64,000 nucleotides of DNA from Dyella dinghuensis (GCF_003977615.1 NZ_RYZR01000008.1:297403-361402), one strand, 5' to 3'; positions 43,845-54,787 are shown, numbered from the stretch's first letter. The notes: generated by a model from the sequence alone, not told the origin. A program made the numbers and translations.

Positions 43845-46490
43845 ATGACCCTTGTGAACGAAACCACCGCCGCCCCCATCCGACTGCGCGATTACCGCCG
43901 CCCGCCGTGGTCGGTCGACACAGTTGAACTCGATGTCGATCTGGGTATCGACACCGCCGAAGTCACCGCACGACTGGTGCTTCGTCGCGACGCCGAACAA
44001 TCCCAGCCGCTGAGATTGGACGGTGAAGGGCTCGAATTGCTGGCAATTTCGCTCGACGGCCGCGCACTGGATGCCAACAGCTATCGCCACGAAGACAGCG
44101 TGCTGGAAGTGGATGGCGCGAAAGACGGTAGCGTGCTTGAGACGCGTGTGCGTTTGAAGCCCGCGGCGAATACGGCGCTGGAAGGCCTTTATTTGTCCGG
44201 CTCGCGCGAAACCGGCTTCCTACTGACTCAGTGCGAAGCCGAAGGGTTTCGCCACATCACCTTTTTCCCGGATCGACCGGATGTGCTGGCGCGTTACACC
44301 GTGACATTGCGCGCCGACCGCGAACGTTTTCCCGTGCTTCTTGCCGGTGGCAACCCGAACGGCGCGGGCGAACTTGAGCACGGTCGCCACTGGGCGCGCT
44401 TTATCGATCCCCACCCCAAGCCGAGCTATCTCTTCGCACTCGTCGCCGGCCGACTGAAAAATATTCGACGTGACTACATCACCGCCGACGGCCGCAACGT
44501 CGCGCTGGTGATGTGGTCCGAGGCAAATGTCATCGATCGCTGTCACTACGCACTCGACGCGCTGGAACGTTGCATGCGCTGGGACGAGAAAGCGTATGGC
44601 CGCAACTACGATCTCGATGTTTTCCACGTCGTCGCCACCCACGATTTCAATATGGGAGCGATGGAGAACAAGGGGCTGAACATCTTCAACGCGAAATATC
44701 TGCTTGCCGATCCGGATAGCAGCACGGACGAGGAATATCGTGCCGTGGAAGCCGTCGTGGCGCACGAATACTTCCACAACTGGACCGGCAATCGCGTGAC
44801 GTGCCGCGACTGGTTTCAGTTGTCGCTGAAGGAAGGCCTGACGGTGTTTCGCGAACAGCAGTTTTCAGCCGACATGAATTCGCCGTCGCTGAAACGCATC
44901 GAAGACGTGTCACTGCTGCGTCGCGCACAGTTTCCGGAGGATGCAGGCCCGCTGGCGCATCCGGTGCGGCCTGCCGAATATCGCGAGATCAATAATTTCT
45001 ACACGGCGACCGTTTACGAGAAAGGCGCGGAGTTGGTACGCATGCTTGCCGGAAGCCTGGGCCCGGATGGCTTTCGTCGCGGCATGGATCTTTACTTCGA
45101 GCGCCACGACGGACAGGCGGCAACTATCGAGGATTTTCTGTCCGCGCTGGGTGACGCCAACAGCGTCGACTTGATGCCTTATTTGAGCTGGTACGGGCAG
45201 GCTGGCACGCCACGACTGCACGCGCATGGCGAATACGACGCAGCACGCAAGGAATACACACTCACGCTGTCGCAACACACGCGCGCGACGCCGAACCAGC
45301 CGGAGAAAACACCGCTCCCCATTCCGGTGAAGCTTTCGCTGTTCGATCACAGCGGCAACGTGCTGCCTTTGCATACCGACGGACAAACGCCCGAGACGGA
45401 AAAGGTCGTGGTCGTCAGCAAGGCATCGCAGCCGATTGTTTTCCGTCACATTGACGCACCACCCGTACCATCGCTGCTGCGTGGCTTCTCTGCACCGGTG
45501 TTGCTGGAATACGGTTACGCACCGGCGGAACTCGCGTTGCTGCTGACGCACGACCCCGATGGCTTCAATCGCTGGGAAGCTGGCCAGCATTTGGCTTTTC
45601 TTGCGTTCGACTCGCTGCATGCGCCAACAGACAACGATGCGTGCGGCGCCTGGTGCGATGCGCTCGCGTCGCTATTCCACGGTCGTGCTATCGACGATGC
45701 CTTGCTCGCCGACCTGATGACACCGCCCGGTGAAATCGAATTTGCCGACCGCCAAACGGAAGTCGATCCCGCAAAAATTCATGCGCATCGGCAGGAGTTG
45801 CAACGACGACTGGCCGCACATATCGGCATCGAGACGCTACACGCGCGCTATCACGCGTTGAACGTGGGCGGTGACTTGAAACTCGACGCCGGGAATCAGG
45901 CCAAGCGCCAACTCAAACGCCGCGTGCTCGAATTATTGGCGCTGGTCGATGCCGACGGAGCGCACGCACTGGCGGCCAAGCAATACGAGTCGGCGACGGG
46001 CATGACCGATCGCCTCGCCGCTTTGGGTGTGCTGGTTCGTCAACGTGCACCGCAAGCAGCAAAAGCGCTTGCGCACTTCCGTGAACGCTACGCGGACAAT
46101 CCGCTCGCGTTGGACAAGTGGTTCACCGTGCAAGCACAGGTACCGGGCGATGCAGCACTCGCATCGATTAGAACGCTGGAAATCGATCCGGCATTCACGC
46201 TGAAAAATCCGAATCGTGCGCGTGCGTTGTTCGGCACGTTCGCCAGCGGCAATCCAAGCGGCTTTCATCGCACCGACGGCGAAGGTTATCGCTTGCTCAC
46301 TGATCGGCTCGCGCAACTGGACGCACTCAATCCGCAAATCGCGGCACGATTGGCGACGGCGTTCAACGGATGGCAACGTCTGGAATCAGTACGCCGCGAA
46401 GCGGCGCGCACTGCACTGGTTGCGTTAGCTCAGCGTGGCGGCTTGTCGCGCAATCTGAGCGAAATCATCGGAAACGTGCTGCAACACTGA
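43845..46490 (+). CDS. pepN: Aminopeptidase N
   Basis: 881 residues, cytosolic M1 aminopeptidase of the E. coli PepN type. Zinc site H307-EYFH311 with E330 (LKEGLTVFRE), and the GAMENKGLNIFN substrate motif. WTGNRVTCRDWFQLSLKEGLTVFREQQFS is a nearly invariant run. No signal peptide, in contrast to the other M1 enzyme at 0.25 kb. C-terminal half is the all-helical PepN domain. ATG at 43845. Roughly 50 bp after the stop, a GC-rich hairpin (46,525-46,542) is possible but has no T-run. Confidence 0.95.
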   Translation: MTLVNETTAAPIRLRDYRRPPWSVDTVELDVDLGIDTAEVTARLVLRRDAEQSQPLRLDGEGLELLAISLDGRALDANSYRHEDSVLEVDGAKDGSVLETRVRLKPAANTALEGLYLSGSRETGFLLTQCEAEGFRHITFFPDRPDVLARYTVTLRADRERFPVLLAGGNPNGAGELEHGRHWARFIDPHPKPSYLFALVAGRLKNIRRDYITADGRNVALVMWSEANVIDRCHYALDALERCMRWDEKAYGRNYDLDVFHVVATHDFNMGAMENKGLNIFNAKYLLADPDSSTDEEYRAVEAVVAHEYFHNWTGNRVTCRDWFQLSLKEGLTVFREQQFSADMNSPSLKRIEDVSLLRRAQFPEDAGPLAHPVRPAEYREINNFYTATVYEKGAELVRMLAGSLGPDGFRRGMDLYFERHDGQAATIEDFLSALGDANSVDLMPYLSWYGQAGTPRLHAHGEYDAARKEYTLTLSQHTRATPNQPEKTPLPIPVKLSLFDHSGNVLPLHTDGQTPETEKVVVVSKASQPIVFRHIDAPPVPSLLRGFSAPVLLEYGYAPAELALLLTHDPDGFNRWEAGQHLAFLAFDSLHAPTDNDACGAWCDALASLFHGRAIDDALLADLMTPPGEIEFADRQTEVDPAKIHAHRQELQRRLAAHIGIETLHARYHALNVGGDLKLDAGNQAKRQLKRRVLELLALVDADGAHALAAKQYESATGMTDRLAALGVLVRQRAPQAAKALAHFRERYADNPLALDKWFTVQAQVPGDAALASIRTLEIDPAFTLKNPNRARALFGTFASGNPSGFHRTDGEGYRLLTDRLAQLDALNPQIAARLATAFNGWQRLESVRREAARTALVALAQRGGLSRNLSEIIGNVLQH

Positions 46491-46560
46491 CTGCCCTTAT
46501 CGCGGACGGCGACCCCTAAAGGGCCGCCGCCACGGGGCGGCGCAAAAAACACGTCGCTGC

Positions 46561-46746
46561 TTACGCAGGCAGATGATCCAGCTCGCTAAGCAAGTGAGTC
46601 ATGCGCGACTCGAGACGCGGACGCAGTTGCTGTTGCTGCGTTTGTTCACGCTCTTCGAGATGATCCATTGCCATTTCCAGGCGCCCAATCTCGATCATCA
46701 AGTCGTGACGCATGTAAACCGGTGCGAACTCGTTACTGTTGTCCAT
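46561..46746 (-). CDS. Small uncharacterised helical protein
   Basis: 61 residues, MDNSNEFAPVYMRHDLMIEI and then a heptad-like LEMAMDHLEEREQTQQQQLRPRLESRM, so probably helical or coiled coil. No family recognised. ATG at 46746 follows a good Shine-Dalgarno (GAGGGGAAG). The frame stays open for 68 further codons upstream (to 46,950), so a longer protein is possible but unsupported by a ribosome site. Confidence 0.5.
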   Translation of the reverse strand: MDNSNEFAPVYMRHDLMIEIGRLEMAMDHLEEREQTQQQQLRPRLESRMTHLLSELDHLPA

Positions 46747-46981
46747 GATGGCTTCCCCTCTTTGGCCTGCACCGAAGACCTGCATGAGGCGTGCCAGCAT
46801 GTGACGTACTTCACACAACATATTTGCTCCAAAACACGCTGTGACCTTTTGTGTCAGCAGCTGCCGTACATCGGCATAATTTTGCGTTTCAGTCACCCCA
46901 TGTTCACGCGTTTGGGGCCATGATCCACCCACGCTCAGGGGGAGCGGCAACGGCCGTTCAGCCCTGCAACGTTTGCCAGTT

Positions 46982-47102
46982 TCTGGCGCCCGGCAACACG
47001 GTCATCCTGGATTCCCCCTGTTCCTGAGACCGCCGGGCGCCAGATCTCTTATCTCAAGAGATCGAAAATAACGACGGCGCCCTAATGGGCGCCGTCTTGC
47101 TT
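46982..47102 (+). ncRNA. Cluster of three hairpins, candidate small RNA or 5' regulatory RNA
   Basis: The gap 46,747-47,284 has no convincing gene. It has three stem-loops in a row. TCTGGCGCCCGGC (46982-46994) pairs perfectly with GCCGGGCGCCAGA (47032-47044), with GGTC/GACC inside. GATCTCT (47043-47049) pairs with AGAGATC (47057-47063). GACGGCGCCC (47073-47082) pairs with GGGCGCCGTC (47087-47096), preceded by an A-rich stretch and followed by TTGCTTCC, like a terminator. I do not recognise a known RNA family; 6S, SRP RNA and tmRNA were considered. Confidence 0.4.
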
Positions 47103-47284
47103 CCTCTCCCGGCACGCGAATGGACCCCTGTCGTCCGATCTCCGTGCGCAAACTGCGCGACATCTGCCCGTGAAAGTGCGGGGATATTCAAGCAGAAAAC
47201 ATGCCAGTCTGCTGTAAGGGATGCCTCGCAGCCGAGGGCGCATTACCATAAGCCCCTGACCAACCCTTTATTTTGCCCATTCCG

Positions 47285-49162
47285 ATGCTTCATCCGACCT
47301 CCTACGACGTGATCGTGATCGGCGGCGGCCATGCCGGCACCGAAGCTGCGCTGGCCGCGGCGCGCACGGGTGCGCGTACGTTGCTGCTCAGCCACAACAT
47401 CGAAACGATCGGCCAGATGAGCTGCAATCCGGCCATTGGCGGCATCGGCAAAGGGCATTTGGTGAAGGAAATCGACGCGCTGGGCGGCGCCATGGCGCAG
47501 GCCGCCGATCGCGCGGGCATCCAGTGGCGCACGCTGAACGCGTCAAAGGGACCGGCAGTACGCGCTACGCGCTGCCAGGCCGACCGCGCGCTCTACAAGG
47601 CGGCGATTCGCCGGACGGTCGAGACGCAGCCGAATCTCGACCTGTTCCAGCAGGCGGTCGACGATCTGATCATCGAGAACGGCCGCGTCACCGGCGTAGT
47701 GACGCAAATGGGCCTTTCTTTCCACGCCAGGTCAATTGTGCTCACGGCGGGCACTTTTTTGGCGGGCAAGATTCACATTGGGCCCGCCCAGTACGCCGGC
47801 GGCCGTGCGGGCGATCCGCCGGCCACCACGCTCGCCCAGCGCCTGCGCGAGCTGCCGGTGGCCGCCGATCGCCTGAAGACCGGCACCCCGCCGCGCATCG
47901 ACCTGCGCAGCATCGACTTCACCCATCTGGATGAACAACCCGGCGACGACCCAGCGCCCGTGTTCTCCTACCTGGGCTCCCGCACGGACCACCCACGCCA
48001 GGTCAGCTGCTGGATTACGCATACCAGCGAGCGCACGCACGAGATCATCCGGGGCGCGCTGGACCGTTCACCGCTCTATACCGGCCAGATCGAAGGCATT
48101 GGCCCGCGTTACTGTCCGTCGATCGAGGACAAGGTCGTGCGCTTTGCCGAAAAGGGCTCGCATCAGATCTTTATCGAACCGGAAGGCCTGGACAGCTTCG
48201 AAATCTACCCCAACGGCATCTCCACCTCGCTGCCGTTCGACGTGCAGCTGGCGCTGGTGCATTCGATCAAGGGTTTCGAGCGCGCGCACATCACGCGGCC
48301 CGGCTACGCCATCGAATATGACTACTTCGACCCGCGCGGCCTTCACCCGTGGCTCGAAACCAAGACGATTCCAGGGCTGTACTTTGCCGGCCAGATCAAC
48401 GGCACGACCGGGTATGAGGAAGCCGCCGCGCAGGGCCTGATCGCCGGCCTGAACGCTGCGCTCGCCGTAAAAGGCAAGGCACCGTGGTATCCGCGCCGCG
48501 ATGAGGCCTACGTCGGCGTGCTGATCGATGACCTGACCAGCAATGGCACGATCGAGCCCTATCGCATGTTCACCTCTCGCGCCGAGTACCGCCTGCACTT
48601 GCGCGAAGACAACGCCGATCTGCGTCTGACCGAAACCGGGCATGCGCTGGGCGTGGTGCCGCAGGAGCGTTTCGATGCGCTGCGCGCAAAGCGCGAGGCG
48701 GTAGAGCGCGAAGTGCAGCGCCTGGGTGCGCTGTGGGCCGCGCCGAACAATGCGCTGGGTGCAGCGATCGAGCGCCAGCTTGGCATTGCGGTCAGCCGTG
48801 AAACGAACGCGCTGGATCTTCTTCGCCGCCCGCAGGTCGATTACGCGAAGCTGACTTCCGTGACCGAACTTGGCCCTGCCGTCGAGCACGAGGACGTCGC
48901 CGCGCAGGTGGAAGTGCAGACCAAGTATGCCGGCTATCTGGAGCGCCAGCGCGAGGAAATCGAGCGTCAGCGCCGTCATGAAAATACGGCGATTCCGACC
49001 AGCTTCGACTATGACAAGGTACGCGGCCTTTCCTCCGAAGTGCTGCTGAAGCTCAAGCGCAGCCTGCCTGCGACCATCGGCCAGGCCGCTCGCATCAGCG
49101 GCGTGACCCCTGCCGCCATTTCGTTGCTGCTTGTCCATCTGAAGCGCCGTGCGGCGGCGTGA
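47285..49162 (+). CDS. mnmG: tRNA uridine 5-carboxymethylaminomethyl modification enzyme MnmG (GidA)
   Basis: 625 residues. With MnmE it adds carboxymethylaminomethyl to U34 of certain tRNAs, using FAD. FAD fold [23 protein letters not shown] at the start, the [22 protein letters not shown] and [20 protein letters not shown] signatures, and a helical C-terminal domain ([40 protein letters not shown]). ATG at 47285 is preferred; a TTG four codons earlier is in frame. Usually a neighbour of gidB and parAB; here it stands alone with an RDD protein. Confidence 0.95.
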   Translation: MLHPTSYDVIVIGGGHAGTEAALAAARTGARTLLLSHNIETIGQMSCNPAIGGIGKGHLVKEIDALGGAMAQAADRAGIQWRTLNASKGPAVRATRCQADRALYKAAIRRTVETQPNLDLFQQAVDDLIIENGRVTGVVTQMGLSFHARSIVLTAGTFLAGKIHIGPAQYAGGRAGDPPATTLAQRLRELPVAADRLKTGTPPRIDLRSIDFTHLDEQPGDDPAPVFSYLGSRTDHPRQVSCWITHTSERTHEIIRGALDRSPLYTGQIEGIGPRYCPSIEDKVVRFAEKGSHQIFIEPEGLDSFEIYPNGISTSLPFDVQLALVHSIKGFERAHITRPGYAIEYDYFDPRGLHPWLETKTIPGLYFAGQINGTTGYEEAAAQGLIAGLNAALAVKGKAPWYPRRDEAYVGVLIDDLTSNGTIEPYRMFTSRAEYRLHLREDNADLRLTETGHALGVVPQERFDALRAKREAVEREVQRLGALWAAPNNALGAAIERQLGIAVSRETNALDLLRRPQVDYAKLTSVTELGPAVEHEDVAAQVEVQTKYAGYLERQREEIERQRRHENTAIPTSFDYDKVRGLSSEVLLKLKRSLPATIGQAARISGVTPAAISLLLVHLKRRAAA

Positions 49163-49234
49163 GCGTCATCCATCTCGGTCCAATCCTTCGCAAACGCATG
49201 GCATCATGCGCATCTGCTTAGCGAGGAATAGCCG

Positions 49235-50002
49235 ATGGAAGTGTGGATTGGCCGCCAGGGTGAACGTCACGGCCCTTATCGGGAAGACCAGATAAGGGAA
49301 TGGCTGCGCAGTGGTCAGCTGAGCCGCGACGACCTGGGCTGGTACGACGGACTGGCCGACTGGCAACCGTTATCGGTTCTTTTTCCGCAAGAACGCCCAA
49401 CGCCGCCGCCGACTCCGAACATCTACGCGCCGCCGCAAGCAGCCGTACACATGTCGGCAAACGTCACTGCGTTCGATTACGCCGGTTTCTGGCAGCGCGT
49501 CGGTGCGTGGATCATCGATCTGATCATTCTCACCATTCCATCGATGATTGCCGCCTACATGCTGGGCGGCGTGGAAGCGTATACGCATTTCATCGCTCAA
49601 TTTCAAAGCAACGCAGACATGACGAAGGCGCTTCACGATTACGTGGACGCCACGGAAAGTTCGACCTTCGCGTCGATCATCATCACGTACATCTACTACA
49701 CGTTGTTTGAAGCATCCAAATGGCAGGCGACGCCGGGCAAGCTGGCGCTCCGTCTGCGCGTGACGGATCTGGACGGTCAACGCATCAGTTTCGTTCGCTC
49801 GGCGGGACGCAATGTCGTTCGGTTGATGTCGCTGGTGTTCGGATTGATTCCCGTCATTTGCTATCTCGCGGTCGCTTGGACGCAACGCAAACAAGGCTTG
49901 CACGACCTGATGGCCAGCACCCTCGTGCTCAACGGAAGCGTTCAGGCACTGCCGCCGCCGCGGCCGCAATCAAGCAGCGATCGCGGCAGCTTCAACGCCT
50001 GA
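49235..50002 (+). CDS. GYF_2-like domain plus RDD-family membrane protein
   Basis: 255 residues. The first 50 (EVWIGRQGERHGPYREDQIREWLRSGQLSRDDLGWYDGLADWQPL) form a GYF_2-like domain that often binds proline-rich peptides. Then a Pro-rich linker, and an RDD domain with three membrane segments (about residues 85-200), including the named Arg-Asp pattern (GFWQRVGAWIIDLIILTI and SAGRNVVRLMSL). Function in bacteria is unclear; some RDD proteins are ion antiporters. ATG at 49235 follows GAGGAA. A terminator follows. Confidence 0.85.
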   Translation: MEVWIGRQGERHGPYREDQIREWLRSGQLSRDDLGWYDGLADWQPLSVLFPQERPTPPPTPNIYAPPQAAVHMSANVTAFDYAGFWQRVGAWIIDLIILTIPSMIAAYMLGGVEAYTHFIAQFQSNADMTKALHDYVDATESSTFASIIITYIYYTLFEASKWQATPGKLALRLRVTDLDGQRISFVRSAGRNVVRLMSLVFGLIPVICYLAVAWTQRKQGLHDLMASTLVLNGSVQALPPPRPQSSSDRGSFNA

Positions 50003-50020
50003 ATTCGCGACATACGAAAC

Positions 50021-50051
50021 GGCGCGGCCTGCGGGATCGCGCCTTTTTTTT
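50021..50051 (+). terminator. Intrinsic terminator after the RDD gene
   Basis: GGCGCG (50021-50026) pairs with CGCGCC (50038-50043), loop of 11 nt, followed by eight Ts (50044-50051). Separates the RDD gene from tex. Confidence 0.8.
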
Positions 50052-50159
50052 CATGTTATTTGCGCATGCCATCGGTCATCCCTTGTTATTATCGGTGACT
50101 TGGCCGATCTGATTCTCTGATTTAACGCGACACGCAAGCTCAAGGAATTTTTCAGTCTC

Positions 50160-52493
50160 ATGCTTAGTATCGAACAACGCATTGCTCAAGACATCGCCGG
50201 CAAACCGGAACAAGTACGCGCCGCTGTAGAATTGCTCGATGGTGGCGCTACCGTGCCATTCATCGCACGCTACCGCAAAGAAGCCACGGGCGGTCTCGAT
50301 GACACGCAATTGCGTTTGCTGGAAGAACGCCTGCGCTATCTGCGCGAACTGGAAGAGCGCCGCGCGGCGATCCTCGCGAGCATTGACGAACAAGGCAAGA
50401 TGACCGATGCGCTGAAAGGCGACATTCTCGCTGCCGACACGAAGGCGCGACTGGAAGATCTTTACCTGCCATACAAACCCAAGCGCCGCACCAAAGCACA
50501 GATTGCACGCGAAGCAGGACTTGAGCCGCTCGCCACAGGTCTTCGCGAAGATCCCACGCAATCGCCAGAGGTTTTTGCCGAAGCGTTTGTCGACGCCGAA
50601 AAAGGTGTCGCCGATGTACGCGCCGCACTGGATGGCGCACGCGCGATACTGATGGAAACCATTGCCGAAGATGCGCAGCTGCTTGGCGACCTGCGCGATT
50701 GGCTGTGGGAGAAAGGACAGATTCGCGCGAAGGTCGTCGAAGGCAAGGAAAACGAAGGCGCGAAATTCCGCGACTATTTCGATCACATGGAGGCGATCGG
50801 CAAGATCCCCTCGCACCGCCTGCTCGCGTTGATGCGTGCGCGCAACGAAGGCGTGATCGAGCTTGAACTCGCGCCCGCTGTCGAAGCCGAACAAGGTCAC
50901 ATCGAAGGCGAAGGCCGCGTTGCTGTGCACGCCGGCATCATCGATCGCGGCCGCGCAGCGGATGCATGGCTGCGTGAAACCGTGCGCATGACGTGGCGCG
51001 TGAAATTGCATTTGCATCTCACGCTCGATCTGTTCGGCCGCGTGCGTGAAAGCGCTGAAGACGAGGCGATTCGCGTATTCGGTGACAACCTCAAGGATTT
51101 GATGCTCGCTGCGCCCGCCGGTGCAAAAACCGTCATGGGTCTTGATCCTGGCATTCGTACGGGCGTGAAAGTCGCCGTCGTCGATGCGACGGGCAAGTTG
51201 CTTGCTACCGACACGGTGTATCCGCATGAACCACGCAATCAGTGGGATCAGTCACTGGCTCGCCTTGCGGTGTTGAGCAAGCAGCACGGCGTGAATCTCA
51301 TCGCGATCGGCAACGGCACGGCGTCGCGCGAAACCGACAAGCTGGCGGGCGAACTGATCAAGAAGCATGCGGAGCTGAAACTTTCCAAGATCGTCGTGAG
51401 CGAAGCGGGCGCATCGGTGTATTCGGCATCCGAAGTCGCCGCCAAGGAATTTCCCGATGTCGACGTGAGTTTGCGTGGCGCGGTGTCCATCGCGCGCCGT
51501 TTGCAGGATCCGCTTGCCGAGTTGGTGAAGATCGAACCGAAGGCAATTGGTGTTGGCCAATATCAGCACGACGTCAATCAGGTGAAACTTGCGCGCGCGC
51601 TCGACGCCAAAGTGGAAGACTGCGTGAATGCGGTGGGCGTGGACGTCAACACTGCTTCGGCTGCACTGCTTTCGCGTGTCGCCGGTCTGTCAGCAAGCGT
51701 GGCCGACAACGTGGTGAAACACCGCGACGCAAATGGTCCTTTCGCCAATCGCAAAGCGCTATTGAAGGTGCCGCGTCTGGGTGACAAGGCGTTCGAACAA
51801 TGCGCGGGCTTCTTGCGTGTACCCAATGGCGATAATCCGCTTGATGCGAGCGCAGTGCATCCGGAAGCGTATCCGGTGGTCGAGCGCATCATTGCGCAGT
51901 GCGGCCGCGAAGTGAAAAGCATCGTCGGCGACACGAGTTTTCTGCGCAGCCTGAAAGCCGAGCAATACACCGACGAACGCTTCGGCGTGCCGACCGTGCG
52001 CGACATTCTCAAGGAACTAGAGAAACCGGGCCGCGATCCGCGCCCCGAATTTGTCGCACCGAGTTTTGCCGAAGGCGTGGAAGATCTGAAAGATCTCAAA
52101 CCCGGCATGATTCTCGAAGGCCGCGTCACCAATGTCGCCGCGTTCGGCGCGTTCGTGGATATCGGCGTCCATCAGGACGGACTGGTCCACGTCTCGGCGC
52201 TTTCACATACCTTCGTCAAAGATCCGCGCGACGCGGTGAAAGCGGGCGATATCGTGAAGGTCAAAGTCATGGAAGTGGACATTCCGCGCCAGCGCATCGG
52301 TTTGTCGATGCGCCTGGACGACGAGCCCGGGCAGGCTCGTGGGGGACGTCAAGCGGCGGGTGCGGGTGAATCACGCAACGGGCCTCGCGAGAATCGCGGT
52401 CCGCGGCCTGGCGGCAACGCTCCCTCGAAACCCGCTGCGGCGCCAGCCAACAGCGCGTTCGCCGATGCCATGACGCGTGCTTTGAAACGCTGA
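50160..52493 (+). CDS. tex: Transcription accessory protein Tex
   Basis: 777 residues, nucleic acid-binding protein with the Tex order: N-terminal helical part, YqgF-like nuclease fold ([21 protein letters not shown]), helix-hairpin-helix, and a C-terminal S1 RNA-binding domain ([31 protein letters not shown], about residues 650-725). Tex is cytosolic and influences transcription and DNA repair in several pathogens. ATG at 50160, after a terminator. The last 45 residues are Gly/Arg/Ala-rich and probably disordered. A hairpin without T-run follows at 52,501. Confidence 0.95.
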   Translation: MLSIEQRIAQDIAGKPEQVRAAVELLDGGATVPFIARYRKEATGGLDDTQLRLLEERLRYLRELEERRAAILASIDEQGKMTDALKGDILAADTKARLEDLYLPYKPKRRTKAQIAREAGLEPLATGLREDPTQSPEVFAEAFVDAEKGVADVRAALDGARAILMETIAEDAQLLGDLRDWLWEKGQIRAKVVEGKENEGAKFRDYFDHMEAIGKIPSHRLLALMRARNEGVIELELAPAVEAEQGHIEGEGRVAVHAGIIDRGRAADAWLRETVRMTWRVKLHLHLTLDLFGRVRESAEDEAIRVFGDNLKDLMLAAPAGAKTVMGLDPGIRTGVKVAVVDATGKLLATDTVYPHEPRNQWDQSLARLAVLSKQHGVNLIAIGNGTASRETDKLAGELIKKHAELKLSKIVVSEAGASVYSASEVAAKEFPDVDVSLRGAVSIARRLQDPLAELVKIEPKAIGVGQYQHDVNQVKLARALDAKVEDCVNAVGVDVNTASAALLSRVAGLSASVADNVVKHRDANGPFANRKALLKVPRLGDKAFEQCAGFLRVPNGDNPLDASAVHPEAYPVVERIIAQCGREVKSIVGDTSFLRSLKAEQYTDERFGVPTVRDILKELEKPGRDPRPEFVAPSFAEGVEDLKDLKPGMILEGRVTNVAAFGAFVDIGVHQDGLVHVSALSHTFVKDPRDAVKAGDIVKVKVMEVDIPRQRIGLSMRLDDEPGQARGGRQAAGAGESRNGPRENRGPRPGGNAPSKPAAAPANSAFADAMTRALKR

Positions 52494-52500
52494 TGTATCG

Positions 52501-52529
52501 CGGATCGGGCGTCTGAGGCGCCCGATCCG
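52501..52529. terminator. Perfect 11-bp hairpin after tex
   Basis: CGGATCGGGCG (52501-52511) and CGCCCGATCCG (52519-52529) form a perfect stem with a 7-nt loop, directly after the tex stop. No T-run, so it may work with Rho or protect an RNA end. Confidence 0.5.
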
Positions 52530-52669
52530 AAGGCCGTGGGGAGCGAGCCTTTAGCCGGTGGGGTCGGCTCAATTTCCTGCGAAGGGCCCGTTTGCTTGCA
52601 GCGCAGCATGCGCAGACGTATGGCATGCATTAACGTAACTTCCCTATAACAAACGCAGGAGCAGGCACC

Positions 52670-54712
52670 ATGGTTCAACCTCGCAAGATCGCTGGCGCCA
52701 TTGCGCTGGCCCTCGGCCTCATTGGCACGGCCCAGGCGACTGGCAACCCCAACTCCACGTTCAGTGGCGTCATCGTCTTCGGCGATAGCTTGAGCGACGC
52801 CGGCAATATTTCGCTGGCCACCGATCCGAGCATCCAGCCTCCGCTGGAATTCACCACGAACCCGGGTGCCGTGGTGGTGCAGAACGTATCCAAGGCTCTG
52901 GGCTATTCGCTGACGGCGTCGCTCGCCGGTGGCAGCGATTACGCATGGGGTGGCGCGGGCATCTTCAACAACTCGCCGGGAACGCCGGCGGCGGTGCCGA
53001 CGATCACCACGCAAGTCACTGACTATCTGGCCACGAACAAGGTCAAGGCCAACGCCCTCTACACCATGTGGGGCGGCGCGAACGACATCTTCTACGCTGC
53101 CACATCCGCAGGCGCTGCCGCGGCCGTTCCGGCGCTGATCCAGCAGACGATTCAAACCGAAGTTGCTGCGGCCATTGCGAATAACATTATTCCGAACAAC
53201 CCCACGGCGATTGCAGCGTTCGAAGCGCAGATCACACCCACCGTGACGCAGCAGGTCGAAGCCGCCGTTGCTGCGCAAGCCGGCGTCGCCAGTCTGCAAA
53301 CGCAGGCGCAGGCCGAAGCGAGCATCGTCGCTGCGGCACAGCAGGAAGTGAAGCTGCTGGGCGCGCTGCAGGGCGCAGGCGCGAAAAACATCCTGGTGTT
53401 CAATCTTCCGAACATCGGCCTGACGCCGGATGCCACCGAAGAGGGTCCGACGGCCGCCGCCGCACTGACCGCGTTGAGCGTGGTCTTCAACGCTCAGCTC
53501 AATGCGGGTCTGGGCCAGCTCGGCAAGGGCATCATCCCGGTCAATGCGTATGCCTTGCTCAATCAGGTGATCGCCAATCCGGGTCGATACGGTTTCAGCA
53601 ACGTCACGACGCCGGCGTGCGGCGTGGGCTCCAGCTCGGTGGAGTGCGGTCCGCAAGGTTCTGGCTTGCCTTACACCTACGCACCGGGCACGAATAGCTC
53701 TTACCTGTTCGCCGACGGTGTGCATCCGACCACCGCAGCCGATCGCATGCTGGCTCAGGCCGTGTTGTCCGAACTGGCAGCGCCGCAGCAGATTTCGTTG
53801 CTGCAGGAAGCACCGCTTGCAGCGGCCACGACGCAGACGGCTGCCATTCGCGATCAGATGATGGCCGACAACTTCGGCAGCACGACGCGCGCTTTTGCCA
53901 GCATCAACTACTCGAACCAGCAATTCGATTCGAGTGCTGGCGCACCGAAGACGACGAGCAACAACGTCGACCTGACCACGGGTGCCGACGTGAAAATCAA
54001 CGACGACTTCTCCGCGGGTGTCGGCCTCGGTATCGGTGAGCACTACGCCGATGTCAGCGGTGGCGGCGGTTACGATCTGCAGGCACTGACGGGACTGGGT
54101 TACCTGACCTGGCACTCCGCAGGTGCGTATGCCGGCGTCTACGGTGATTTTGGTCAGGCCAGCTACACGAACATCAATCGCGTTTTCTACATCGGTGACG
54201 CGCGTACGAATGAAAACGGCAAGACCGACGGCTCCTACGTGGGCGCTGGTATTCACGGTGGCTACTGGTTCGATGTGGGCAGCCTGAAGACCGGTCCGTT
54301 TGCGAACTTCGAATATCAGGATGTTCGCATCAACGGTTACAACGAAGGTGGCGACGATGCGACAGCCATGTGGTTCGGCCGTCAGGAACGCGACGCGCTA
54401 ATCAGCACGCTGGGCTGGCGCCTGCAAGGCAACTGGCAGACACAGAGCATGGCGTTGTCACCCTTCGTCGAACTGGGCTGGAACCACGATAGCCGCGCCG
54501 CTACCGACATGGTTACCGCAGGTCTCAACAGCATGAACGGCAGCTTCGAAATGGCCGGCTTTACGCCCGACAAGAACTGGGGCACAGCCAGCGTCGGCGT
54601 GCTTGCGCAGCTCACTCCGAATCTCCAGGGCTGGGTCAGCTACTACGGTCACTTCGCCGACAACGCGCAGCGCTACAACAGCCTCAACATTGGTTTGAAG
54701 CTCGGGTTCTAA
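52670..54712 (+). CDS. GDSL-family autotransporter esterase (EstA-like)
   Basis: 680 residues. Signal peptide MVQPRKIAGAIALALGLIGTAQA; then the GDSL hydrolase passenger: FGDSLSDAGN (Ser 40), the GGANDIF block, and catalytic Asp-His in FADGVHPTTAADRM (about residues 343-356). The C-terminal about 280 residues have the alternating hydrophobic strands and final aromatic (LNIGLKLGF) of an autotransporter beta barrel. It should sit in the outer membrane with the esterase outside, like EstA of Pseudomonas. Shine-Dalgarno AGGAG. A segment rich in Ala/Thr/Val (about residues 140-230) is an insertion between the GDSL blocks. Confidence 0.92.
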   Translation: MVQPRKIAGAIALALGLIGTAQATGNPNSTFSGVIVFGDSLSDAGNISLATDPSIQPPLEFTTNPGAVVVQNVSKALGYSLTASLAGGSDYAWGGAGIFNNSPGTPAAVPTITTQVTDYLATNKVKANALYTMWGGANDIFYAATSAGAAAAVPALIQQTIQTEVAAAIANNIIPNNPTAIAAFEAQITPTVTQQVEAAVAAQAGVASLQTQAQAEASIVAAAQQEVKLLGALQGAGAKNILVFNLPNIGLTPDATEEGPTAAAALTALSVVFNAQLNAGLGQLGKGIIPVNAYALLNQVIANPGRYGFSNVTTPACGVGSSSVECGPQGSGLPYTYAPGTNSSYLFADGVHPTTAADRMLAQAVLSELAAPQQISLLQEAPLAAATTQTAAIRDQMMADNFGSTTRAFASINYSNQQFDSSAGAPKTTSNNVDLTTGADVKINDDFSAGVGLGIGEHYADVSGGGGYDLQALTGLGYLTWHSAGAYAGVYGDFGQASYTNINRVFYIGDARTNENGKTDGSYVGAGIHGGYWFDVGSLKTGPFANFEYQDVRINGYNEGGDDATAMWFGRQERDALISTLGWRLQGNWQTQSMALSPFVELGWNHDSRAATDMVTAGLNSMNGSFEMAGFTPDKNWGTASVGVLAQLTPNLQGWVSYYGHFADNAQRYNSLNIGLKLGF

Positions 54713-54730
54713 ACCGGCTTCACGCGCAAC

Positions 54731-54764
54731 AAAAAAGCCGTCCGCAATGCGGACGGCTTTTTTT
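54731..54764. terminator. Bidirectional intrinsic terminator
   Basis: GCCGTCCGC (54737-54745) and GCGGACGGC (54749-54757), loop of 3 nt, flanked by AAAAAA on the left and a run of seven Ts on the right. Lies between the convergent esterase gene and lipoprotein gene, so it can end both transcripts. Confidence 0.88.
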
Positions 54765-54787
54765 ATGAGCCGATTTTGCGCGGTGGC

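Noticed and set aside
46982..47102. 6S RNA, SRP RNA or tmRNA
   Set aside because: Conserved 6S bubble, SRP tetraloop region and tmRNA tRNA-like ends are not found, and neighbours differ from those of ssrS.
52349..54256. 635-codon antisense frame opposite the GDSL autotransporter
   Set aside because: Plus-strand gene has a signal peptide, GDSL triad and barrel; antisense frame is Arg-rich shadow.
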